A program made the translations under genes and the position numbers. A DNA stretch of 64,000 bases, from positions 496,001 through 560,000 of the forward strand of contig NZ_QUOU01000001.1 of NCBI RefSeq assembly GCF_003390335.1, written 5' to 3'. The DNA comes from Thalassotalea euphylliae. Lineage in GTDB: Bacteria > Pseudomonadota > Gammaproteobacteria > Enterobacterales > Alteromonadaceae. Below are positions 17,001-24,798 of this stretch, piece after piece (the first letter of the stretch is position 1; every line of letters starts with the position of its first letter). Below the pieces are notes generated by a model. The model did no database searches. It worked only from the letters and a program-made list of their open reading frames with translations, and was not told the DNA's origin.

Positions 17001-17836
17001 CCCAAAAGCTAAGCAAATCAAACCACTCAACAGATGCTCAGCAACCCAAACAACGTGTATTGTTTTTATGTACTGGCAACTCTGCGCGCTCGCAAATGGC
17101 TGAGGTAATTTTACGTGCCAAAGCGGGTGATACGTTTGACGTGTTTAGTGCAGGCACTCAGCCTGAGGGTATTGATGAGCGCACGCTAGCAACACTCGCG
17201 AAATTTGGGCTAGGCACACAAGGCTTGCGCTCAAAGTCATTGTCAGAGATTGCAGCCCTTGAATTTGACTATGTCATTACCTTGTGTGATCAAGCAATGC
17301 AGGAATGTCGCTCGTTTGAAACCAAAGGGGAGCAAATTGCTTGGGATTTTCCTGATCCAAAAGCGCGGCTTGGGGTTGAGCCATTTACCACCACCTTCAC
17401 TGAAATTAACAACCGCATTGAGATGTTTTTGGTACTTAACGACCAATCCTCTACTACTCGTGAGCCGAAAAACGCTGCGCCTGTAGCACTTGAACCCATT
17501 AGCTTTTACAAATGTTTAACCGATGATATTCGATTAAAAACCTTGTTGTTGACTAACTACTTTGGCGAAATTTGTGTTTGTGAATTAATGGAAGCGTTGG
17601 ACGAGGAAAGTCAGCCAAAAGTATCACGCAATTTAGCGGTTTTAAAAAAAGCGGGTGTGCTCACCGCGCGTAAAAATGGCCAGTGGGTGTTTTATCGCAT
17701 CAACCCAGACATACCGCTGTGGGCTAAGCAAGTGATCAGCCAAACCTTGGAGCATAATGTGGACTTGATCAGACCAGATTTAACCCGTTTAACAACCATG
17801 GAAAATCGCCCCGATAAAGCCAGCTTTTGCGGTTAG
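16991..17836 (+). CDS. Arsenate reductase (ArsC)-ArsR repressor fusion
   Basis: 281 aa. Residues 20-150 are a low-molecular-weight phosphatase-type ArsC: the P-loop CTGNSARS has C27 and R33 (CX5R). The extra Cys pair C99 and C106 (CDQAMQEC) matches the relay of thioredoxin-coupled ArsC, and D122 lies in the conserved DP. Residues 170-260 are an ArsR winged helix with ICVCEL (C195, C197; the metalloid-binding CVC motif), then QPKVSRNLAVLKKAGVL and VFYRINP. So one chain would both reduce arsenate and sense arsenite. No arsenite exporter gene is in the window. It ends two bases before a converging LysR gene. Confidence 0.9.
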   Translation: MNQAQKLSKSNHSTDAQQPKQRVLFLCTGNSARSQMAEVILRAKAGDTFDVFSAGTQPEGIDERTLATLAKFGLGTQGLRSKSLSEIAALEFDYVITLCDQAMQECRSFETKGEQIAWDFPDPKARLGVEPFTTTFTEINNRIEMFLVLNDQSSTTREPKNAAPVALEPISFYKCLTDDIRLKTLLLTNYFGEICVCELMEALDEESQPKVSRNLAVLKKAGVLTARKNGQWVFYRINPDIPLWAKQVISQTLEHNVDLIRPDLTRLTTMENRPDKASFCG

Positions 17837-17838
17837 CG

Positions 17839-18726
17839 CTAGTCACCTAGTTTATTGTTTAGGTAGCCATCAATTCGCTGTTTAATGTAATTCACTCTTC
17901 GCGGTTGTTGGGCGCGTCGATGATGGCACACATAAACTGGCTCGGAAACACCCTTGGCGAGGTGATGAATGCGAATTTTGCTTTGCTCAGTAAATGCAGA
18001 CGCCGCGTGCAGTGGCAGTACCGTAAACCCCAACCCCAAAGCCACAGGCGTTAAAATTAAGCTAATTTGATTGGATTTACCATGCACCTTGAATTGGCTA
18101 AGGTGTTCAAATTGCGCATAGTTTGATGGTAATAACAATTGCGCGTGGTGGTGCGCATCAGGATGGTCGATAAAGCCTAGTGTTTGCAGTGTCTGCCAGT
18201 TTGGGTGCTCAATATGGCTAGGCGTAACCAGCACAATTGGCTCTTGGGTGAGTGGCTGGGCAATAATCTCACCGTTGACAGGCAAGGCTGTCATCAAGCC
18301 GATGTCTAATTGGTGCTCGCTAAGCGCTTGCTCGATGCCACGGTTTGACGAAAATTGATAATCAATACTTAATTCAGGGTAGGTTTGCTGAATCGAGAGC
18401 AGGTAAGGGTAAAGTTTTAAGCCCAAGCTACCGGGCGACATCAAAGACACTTGCCCTTGATATTGGCTGTCTTCGCTAAAATTTGTCGACAAAGCACTGG
18501 CATCACTGAGCAGCTGTAATCCTTGCTGATAAAGCTGCTCACCGTGCTGAGTTAAATAAAAACGTTTTCCCGCGCGAATGAGCAAGGCGGTATTTAGCGA
18601 CTGCTCAAGTTTTTTAATGTGTTGACTAACCCCAGATTGCGTCATAAACAGCTGTTCAGCAGTTTGCGTAAAATGCCCAATTTCGGCAAGGGTGCAGAAG
18701 GTTTTCAACCAGATTAAATTAATCAT
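17839..18726 (-). CDS. LysR-family regulator
   Basis: 295 aa. The N-terminal HTH reads FTQTAEQLFMTQSGVSQHIK followed by LEQSLNTALLIRAGKRFYLT, the LysR signature. The C-terminal half is a two-lobe effector domain (GQVSLMSPGSLGLKLYP, DIGLMT, LGLGFTVLP). It is divergent from the glyoxalase-like gene with a 110-base AT-rich shared region, so that gene is the likeliest target. Effector unknown. Confidence 0.9.
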   Translation of the reverse strand: MINLIWLKTFCTLAEIGHFTQTAEQLFMTQSGVSQHIKKLEQSLNTALLIRAGKRFYLTQHGEQLYQQGLQLLSDASALSTNFSEDSQYQGQVSLMSPGSLGLKLYPYLLSIQQTYPELSIDYQFSSNRGIEQALSEHQLDIGLMTALPVNGEIIAQPLTQEPIVLVTPSHIEHPNWQTLQTLGFIDHPDAHHHAQLLLPSNYAQFEHLSQFKVHGKSNQISLILTPVALGLGFTVLPLHAASAFTEQSKIRIHHLAKGVSEPVYVCHHRRAQQPRRVNYIKQRIDGYLNNKLGD

Positions 18727-18836
18727 TACAAAATTTACTCAAAATCATAATTAATGATAATTTTTTGTCGTTAATTATAGCTTCTATACTCCTCACTACA
18801 AACTCAGCACCCCTGGTAATCATTGAGGATAAGATC

Positions 18837-19337
18837 ATGACCCAAGCCTACCCAAGAACGTTTTCTCACATTGGCATTTCGGTGCCCGATGTTGAAGCCG
18901 CCGTTAAATTTTATACCGAGGTACTCGGTTGGTACTTAATTATGGAGCCAACAGAAATTGTTGAAGACGATAGCCCGATTGGTGAAATGTGTACTGATGT
19001 GTTTGGTGCCAACTGGCAGAAGTTCCGCATTGCCCATATGGCAACCGGCGATCGCATTGGAGTTGAATTATTCGAGTTCGTTAACCATGAAGCCCCTGAT
19101 AATAACTTTGAGTACTGGAAAACCGGTGTTTTCCACTTCTGCGTGCAAGACCCTAACCTTGAAGAGCTGGTCGAGAAAATTGTTGCCGCTGGTGGTAAAA
19201 AGCGTATGGCTGAGCCACGTTATTATTACCCGGGTGAAAAGCCGTATCGTATGATTTACATGGAAGACCCGTTTGGCAATATTTTAGAAATTTACAGCCA
19301 TAGTTATGAGTTAACCTATTCAGCAGGTGCTTATTAA
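18837..19337 (+). CDS. Glyoxalase/VOC-superfamily protein
   Basis: 166 aa with paired beta-alpha-beta-beta-beta modules: RTFSHIGISVPDVEAAVKFY at the start, VFHFCVQDPNLEEL in the middle and YMEDPFGNILEIYSHS at the end. The His of FSHIGIS, VELFEF, FHFCV and the Glu of LEIYSHS fit VOC metal-ligand positions. The start is ATG at 18837 with GAGGAT upstream; the frame is open further upstream but that part is the promoter region. The neighbouring LysR gene is divergent. Substrate unknown; lactoylglutathione lyase is only one possibility. Confidence 0.85.
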   Translation: MTQAYPRTFSHIGISVPDVEAAVKFYTEVLGWYLIMEPTEIVEDDSPIGEMCTDVFGANWQKFRIAHMATGDRIGVELFEFVNHEAPDNNFEYWKTGVFHFCVQDPNLEELVEKIVAAGGKKRMAEPRYYYPGEKPYRMIYMEDPFGNILEIYSHSYELTYSAGAY

Positions 19338-19364
19338 TTGCGGCATGCCAAGCAAGTTGTAATC

Positions 19365-19389
19365 GGCCGCTTATCTATAGCGGCCTTTT
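19365..19389 (+). terminator. Intrinsic terminator after the glyoxalase-like gene
   Basis: GGCCGC (19365-19370), a nine-base loop, GCGGCC (19380-19385) and TTTT. Confidence 0.75.
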
Positions 19390-19409
19390 GCTTGTTAATA
19401 GGCAGGTCA

Positions 19410-19805
19410 CTACCAAGACTCAAGGGTAAAGCCTTCATCTAGCCAGCCGGTAATGCCCCCCGCCATTAATTTTACCGGTCGACCTAATTTAGCCAGCCTA
19501 ACCGCAGCTTTTGCCGCGCCATTGCAATGGGGGCCTGCACAGTAAACCACAAACAAGGTATCAGCTGGCCATTGCTGCAGTTTACTCTCGACAATTTTGC
19601 CATGCGGCAAATGTATGGCGCCTTTGATATGACCTTGGCGAAATAACGCTTCATTGCGCACATCCAGTAGCACAAACTCAGGCGCTGCTTGTTGCAGGGC
19701 GAAATGGGTATCCCAGCAGTCGGTTTCAACGCTGAACATGGCTTCAAAATGCGCCAATGCTTGCTCACTGCTCGCGGCAGGTACTTGGGTGACGGGATTG
19801 GTCAT
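19410..19805 (-). CDS. Rhodanese-like sulfurtransferase
   Basis: 131 aa, a single rhodanese domain: FVLLDVRNEALFRQGHIKGA then HLPHGKI, and VVYCAGPHCNGAAKAAVRLA carrying the active-site Cys loop, ending GGITGWLDEGF. GGAGA five bases before ATG supports the start. It is divergent from the GlxA-type regulator 180 bases away, a common rhodanese/GlxA pairing, so that regulator may control it. Sulfur donor and acceptor are unknown. Confidence 0.9.
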   Translation of the reverse strand: MTNPVTQVPAASSEQALAHFEAMFSVETDCWDTHFALQQAAPEFVLLDVRNEALFRQGHIKGAIHLPHGKIVESKLQQWPADTLFVVYCAGPHCNGAAKAAVRLAKLGRPVKLMAGGITGWLDEGFTLESW

Positions 19806-19985
19806 GATGTTCTCCTTTTTTGTTGTCCTAGCATGTGTCTCTCGGATGTCACAAAACTACTCGTGTAAGCATTGCGAGTAATAAATCGTGAGTAAGCAAA
19901 CTGTAGCGAGAAAATGGAGTCGACAATATTGGCGTAATTGCCAATAATCGTTAATAAGCCGCCAAAAGAATGTTGATGGAATATT

Positions 19986-21020
19986 ATGAGTGACGAACTA
20001 AGTAACCATCAGAGCCACCTGCTGGGCAATCAGCAAAAACGCGTTGCCGCTTTGGTATACGACGGCTTGTGTGTATTTGAATTTGGTTGTGTTGCTGAAG
20101 TCTTCGGTTTAGCGCGCCCTGAATTAGGTGAGCAGTGGTTAACAAAAGGCTATCGCTTTGATACCTTGTCGATAGACGGTACAGCTGTTATCACGCAATA
20201 TCATGCGCAAATTCAACCAACATTAGCGGCCACTGAGCTAACGCAACTCGATACCCTGATTATTCCCGGCTGGTGCGGGGTAGATCAACCCGTGCCCAAT
20301 GCCTTGATTGCCATGATTCAACAAGCACATCAAGCAGGTGTTCGCTTAGTATCAATATGCTCAGGCGTGTTTGTACTCGCTGCCGCTGGCGTACTCAATG
20401 GCAAAACGGCGACTACCCACTGGCGCTATGCGAGCCAGTTACAACAGCAGTACCCTGATATTCAGGTGAATACTGATGTGCTCTATGTTGACAATGGCTC
20501 AGTGTTAACGTCTGCGGGCAGCGCCGCTGGTTTAGACTTATGTCTGCATTTGGTGAGAAAAGATTACGGACAGCAAGTAGTGAATACCATTGCCAGACGT
20601 TTAGTGATCCCGCCAATCCGAGAGGGGAGTCAGGCACAATTTATTGAACAGCCAATCCCCTGCAATGAGCGCAACCGGATGACACCGTTATTAACCTATC
20701 TACAGGCAACTATCAGTAAACCTCATAGTAACGCTGAGCTTGCCAAGTTTATGCATATGAGTGAGCGCAGCTTATTGCGACACTTTAAAGCCGCGACTGG
20801 CACAACACCAGCAGAGTGGTTGATTGAACAGCGCCTGCAATGTGCCAAAAGTCTGCTCGAGCAAAGCAGTTTGCCATTAGAACTTGTGGCTGAGCAAAGT
20901 GGCTTAGGGACAGCGATGACACTGCGCCATCATTTTCGCCACCGATTAAACATCTCGCCGACGGCTTATCGCAGGCATTTTAGCAATCAGCTAAATAAAA
21001 CAATGACTGAGCAGAAATAA
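19986..21020 (+). CDS. GlxA-family regulator (DJ-1/PfpI domain plus AraC HTH)
   Basis: 344 aa. The N-terminal half is a DJ-1/PfpI-like amidotransferase fold with the nucleophile elbow VSICSGVFVLAAAGVLNGK and a following TTHW. The C-terminal 100 residues are a double AraC helix-turn-helix (NAELAKFMHMSERSLLRHFK and the LELVAEQSGLGTAMTLRHHF region). Such proteins are transcription activators with a ligand-binding, usually non-enzymatic, N-domain. The gene is divergent from the rhodanese gene. Confidence 0.9.
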   Translation: MSDELSNHQSHLLGNQQKRVAALVYDGLCVFEFGCVAEVFGLARPELGEQWLTKGYRFDTLSIDGTAVITQYHAQIQPTLAATELTQLDTLIIPGWCGVDQPVPNALIAMIQQAHQAGVRLVSICSGVFVLAAAGVLNGKTATTHWRYASQLQQQYPDIQVNTDVLYVDNGSVLTSAGSAAGLDLCLHLVRKDYGQQVVNTIARRLVIPPIREGSQAQFIEQPIPCNERNRMTPLLTYLQATISKPHSNAELAKFMHMSERSLLRHFKAATGTTPAEWLIEQRLQCAKSLLEQSSLPLELVAEQSGLGTAMTLRHHFRHRLNISPTAYRRHFSNQLNKTMTEQK

Positions 21021-21108
21021 CGAGGGAGGGTTAAGGTGAAAACACTGTCCCTTGAAAGCGATAAGCTCAATGACCATATCTTTTTGTAAACGTTAAGGAG
21101 TGGTGTTA

Positions 21109-22142
21109 ATGATGCGAGTAATAGGGAAAGTGATTTTGTTGATCGCTTTGTGTTGGAGTTTTAATGGAATTGCTGGCGATCATCAACTCAGTGAACATCA
21201 ATTAACTAAGCCGCAATTGCTGGCATCTAATACGCAAACCAGCCGGTTTAGCCAAGCTGAGCAGCAACAGGTGATCACAGCTTTAAGCCAACTCATTAAG
21301 CAACACTATCCAGATAAGGTCATCGCCAATGAACTGGTGTTAGCGTTAAAAGGGCTGAGCTGGCAGCCATCCTATCGAATGCCAAATAGTCGAGATGAGC
21401 TAGTAGATCTGCTGCGCCACACGTTAACCTCAGTGAGCCAAGACAGTTTTCTCAACTTAGGGCTTGAAGCAAAGCAAAGTCTAGTCAGACTTACCTCCAG
21501 CCAAGCCGAGCGAGTGACCAAAGCTCAGTCACGAGCATTGAACAACTAACTATTGATGATAAAGGTGTCGGCTACCTGAAACTGAATAACTTTGATACGG
21601 GAGGTGCGGCAAAACAAGCCATAGATAATGCCATGCAAGCCGTGCATAACAGCTGCGCATTAATTTTAGATTTTACTGAACTAGATGGCGGTGATATCAA
21701 CACCGCTGAACATCTGTTGAGCTACTTCTTCCCCTCTGAGCAAAGCTTTGGTCGCTTAGCGAATGACAATGCCAGTGATTATTTAGCCTTAATGAGCCAG
21801 CCAACACTTGAGAGTGAGCGCGTAAAGGCAGATATGCCCGTGGTATTGCTGACATCTCCGTTTATGCAGGCCAGTGGCGAATTTTTTGCCTATCAACTAA
21901 AACAACGACCACAAACGACACTGATTGGCCGCGCTACTATGGGCGTTAGTACTTGGCTGGAAAGTTTTAATTTACCTTTGGGACTGCAAATTGACATGCC
22001 AGTCGCGCACTATCAAGATCCTAACGGTAATAATTGGCAGCATATTGGGGTAACGCCCGATATAGACATTGCACTAGAAGCTAGCTTAACGGAGGCAAAG
22101 CGAATGACCGCACAGTGGTGTGTAAAAATTAACAGTTGGTAA
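21109..22142 (+). pseudogene. S41-type (IRBP/tail-specific-like) peptidase, frameshifted
   Basis: Two frames together read as one protein. Frame A (21109-21549) has a signal peptide (MMRVIGKVILLIALCWSFNG…) and the helical prodomain, ending …VTKAQSRALNN-stop. Frame B is open without an ATG from before 21522 (SSVTSIEQLTIDDKG) and continues VGYLKLNNFDTGGAAKQAI, LDFTELDGGD, LLTSPFMQASGEFFAYQL (nucleophile Ser region), LIGRATMGVS and GVTPDIDIAL, the typical S41 core and C-terminus. A one-base shift in about 21480-21545 would restore it. No homopolymer is present to suggest a simple sequencing slip. The start has AAGGAG eight bases upstream. Confidence 0.8.
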
Positions 22143-22189
22143 TGATTACATGATTTGAGTTATTGGTAATGATTACATGATTTGAGTTA
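22136..22189 (+). repeat. 27-bp perfect tandem duplication over a stop codon
   Basis: Bases 22136-22162 are repeated at 22163-22189 without change. The unit includes the last Trp codon and stop (TGG TAA) of the broken S41 gene. Confidence 0.92.
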
Positions 22190-22199
22190 TTGGGAAGAC

Positions 22200-23057
22200 T
22201 TACACTGTCGAGTTAAATTGTGCTCTTAACCACTCCAAGAAAATAAGCTTTCTGTCATCAAGGGCAAATTCTGTATTCGACAGCAAACAGTATTTTGAGC
22301 CGTCTTGACTGAAACCATAAGGAGCCACTAGTCGACCATCTGCTATGCTTTGTTCAACCATGTACTTTGAAGCGATAGCGACACCCAGACCTGCGCTTGC
22401 CGCTTCGATGCTCAGATAAAAATGCTCGAAATCTCGTTCTGCGCTCTTGGTATCGATTGGCTGGTTGTTTTGTGAGCACCAGTTTCACCATGCGTTTTTG
22501 CGCGTTTGGGCATGTAAACGGGGGGCATCGATTAACGCGGTATGGGCAAGCTGCGGAACACAAACGGGTCCCACCATCTCATCTGCCACAGGTTTTACAT
22601 AGCAATCTATCGCAAAGTCATTTCGCCTTATCGCAAGGTCTATTCCTTGTTCGAAAAACTCGACTTTTCCACCACCAGCAAATAAATGTACCAGAATATC
22701 TGGATGTTTTTCTTGAAAGTCGCCTAATCTCGCTATCAACCAGCGCATTGCTATCGTCGGCTCGCATGATACTACCAATGAATTGACAGGCTTTTTGTCG
22801 GTGAGCTTCTTTATGGTGCTTGTAAGTTGCGAGAATATATCCTGACACGTGTTGTGTAATTCCGCTCCTTCCTTGGTTAAATAAATCCCACGATTTCTGC
22901 GCTCGAATAGCTGAACATTTAACGCGTGCTCTAACGATTTTATTTGGCGACTAACGGCACCATGGGTCAGATACAGCTCATCTGCCGCTGCCGACATACT
23001 CTGTTTTCGGGCAGTGGCTTCAAAGACTCTCAAGCTGTTTAGTTGTGGTAATTTCAT
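22200..23057 (-). pseudogene. LysR-family (GcvA-like) regulator with an in-frame TGA
   Basis: The frame from ATG at 23057 reads a GcvA/AmpR-type LysR protein: MKLPQLNSLRVFEATARKQS, then SMSAAADELYLTHGAVSRQIK and effector domain. It stops at TGA (22487-22485) after 190 codons, then continues in the same frame for 94 codons to TAA at 22200: NWCSQNNQPIDTKSAERDF, AASAGLGVAIASKYMVEQSI, FLEWLRAQF. The total, 286 codons including the TAA, is the normal family length. In GcvA-like proteins this position lies in a W-x-x-W motif where Arg is common; CGA to TGA would explain it. Divergent from the LysE-type exporter, its likely former target. Confidence 0.85.
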
Positions 23058-23387
23058 TGATTTTTTCTCACAGTTTAGTTGAGTATTTATCGATTTATTT
23101 CTAACCAGAACACTAAGATACTTGAATTGTTCAGATCGTCAATAATTCTAAAAAATACCTATTTTTTATGCATAAGAATATGTAATAAATGCATTAAAAA
23201 GTAAGTTGTGAGTTATCGGTTGTCGCGATTCTAACTAGTTTATGGAATTGATGGTAGACCTGAATAGGCGAATTTATTAATAAATTTACTGTGTTATATA
23301 CTCAATTATTTTGACGTGTTATCCGGTGAATGAGGTATTTATGCCACGTTCAACACGCGTATTGTGGCAGCTTAGAGGAATAATCAA
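23058..23387. other. Intergenic region between divergent LysR and LysE genes
   Basis: AT-rich, with no ORF of note. It should hold both promoters, but I cannot pick a convincing -35/-10 pair or LysR box. Confidence 0.4.
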
Positions 23388-24008
23388 ATGACGGAAATTA
23401 TTGCAGTGGTGCTAATTACTTTTCTTGCGGTTATCAGCCCGGGAGCCGACTTTGCGCTGGTCACTCGCAACAGTTACTTATATGGTCGAAAAGCGGGACT
23501 CTTAACTGCCTTGGGGATTGGTCTAGGGGTACAAGTTCATGTTTTTTATACCATGATTGGCATTGGTTTTGTCATTGCGACCCAGCCGGGTTTATTTCTT
23601 TTGTTGAAAATACTAGGTGCTGGCTACTTGATTTACATCGGTTACTTAACATTTACCAGCAAGCCGGTAGAGGCTGGAGGATTAACAAAAAGTGCTTCGA
23701 CGCTCAGCGTTTGGAAATCTTTGCAGTCGGGCTTTTTTACCAACGCGTTGAACCCTAAAACCACCTTGTTTGTTGTGAGTACTTACTCGCAAATTGTCAG
23801 CCCAAGCACACCTATGATGCAACAATATGCCTATGGTGTGTTTATGACGGTGGCTCATTGGTTTTGGTTTGCACTGGTTGGTTTGTTTTTTTCTAACAAC
23901 AGGCTAAGACAAAAAATGTTGGGACACCAACAACAAGTCAACCGAGCGATTGGTTGTGTATTGGCACCACTGGGCGGTTTACTTGTGTTTTCTTCTACAG
24001 GTCATTAA
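23388..24008 (+). CDS. LysE/RhtB-family amino-acid exporter
   Basis: 206 aa with about six hydrophobic segments. The N-terminal motif AVISPGADFALVTRNS is the LysE/RhtB signature, followed by GRKAGLLTALGIGLGVQVHV and LQSGFFTNALNPKTTLF (the conserved NPK-type loop). These proteins export amino acids or homoserine-lactone-like compounds across the inner membrane. Its regulator next door is interrupted by a stop codon, so control may have been lost. Confidence 0.9.
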   Translation: MTEIIAVVLITFLAVISPGADFALVTRNSYLYGRKAGLLTALGIGLGVQVHVFYTMIGIGFVIATQPGLFLLLKILGAGYLIYIGYLTFTSKPVEAGGLTKSASTLSVWKSLQSGFFTNALNPKTTLFVVSTYSQIVSPSTPMMQQYAYGVFMTVAHWFWFALVGLFFSNNRLRQKMLGHQQQVNRAIGCVLAPLGGLLVFSSTGH

Positions 24009-24179
24009 GACAAGCCGATTTTATATTAAGTTGTTGTTAAATAAGCGTTTGTTAAGTTCGTAAATTCGATGTTCGCTGTTCAGGTACTGCCCTTGTTATG
24101 GCAATGTAGAAAGTGGTTTGAGCGACCAAGAATTACGGGGGGCCAATGTGCTACGTTTGTAATTGCTGGTTGGCAATAA

Positions 24180-24722
24180 TTACAAAGCCTTTTTACGCTT
24201 AAATTTTTTAATAATCACTTGTTGTTGGTAGCGCATCAGTTCATCAAACGATGCTTTGGTGATGGCTTCAATGGCGGTGCGGTAGCTAATATCACGCAGT
24301 AGCTCGATGTTGTATGGGCATTTGTCGATCAGCGATTTGATACTGTCTAACGAGTCAGTGCCGCTCGCCACTATTTGATGAAATAGTGCTTCGGCAAATG
24401 TGGTTGGCGTTACGGCAATAAGCTCTTTCTTATTGGGGATAAGCATTTCAGGAAAATAGCTCGACAGTGCCAGCACCCGTTTGGGATCGGGGAAATGCAG
24501 CTCAACCTCATCACAGACCATTACTTTGCCGGTTTTCTGCTGGAAGCCCTGTTGATGGAAAAAAGTTTGCAAATAATCACGTTGCCCGCGCGATAAAATA
24601 TCGTAATCGTTGCGCACAAACCAGTTATCGTCGTAGATGGTAACGAGCGATAATCCTGATTGCGCGTAGAGGTGCTTGTCTTGCAAAATTGGGTAGGTTT
24701 GGGTGATATCCACGATGCTCAT
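24180..24722 (-). CDS. Conserved-looking hypothetical protein
   Basis: 180 aa, not recognised. It is soluble, with no signal peptide or membrane segment, mixed alpha/beta in the first half (SIVDITQTYPILQD, LSLVTIYDDNWFVRNDYDIL, VMVCDEVELHFPDPKRVLAL) and helical in the second, ending in a very basic tail (KKFKRKKAL). It precedes the RluA-like gene's stop by 76 bases on the same strand, so the two may share a transcript. No function proposed. Confidence 0.65.
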   Translation of the reverse strand: MSIVDITQTYPILQDKHLYAQSGLSLVTIYDDNWFVRNDYDILSRGQRDYLQTFFHQQGFQQKTGKVMVCDEVELHFPDPKRVLALSSYFPEMLIPNKKELIAVTPTTFAEALFHQIVASGTDSLDSIKSLIDKCPYNIELLRDISYRTAIEAITKASFDELMRYQQQVIIKKFKRKKAL

Positions 24723-24798
24723 AAACTGCGCTCAATACCAGATCCATCAAGTGTACGCATTAGTACCTTGGTATTGAGCAGAAAGATCAGTGCACCAA

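Noticed and set aside
21109..23057. Phage or insertion-sequence damage as cause of the two broken genes
   Set aside because: No transposase, inverted repeats or foreign gene is present; the lesions are a point change, a frameshift and a short duplication.
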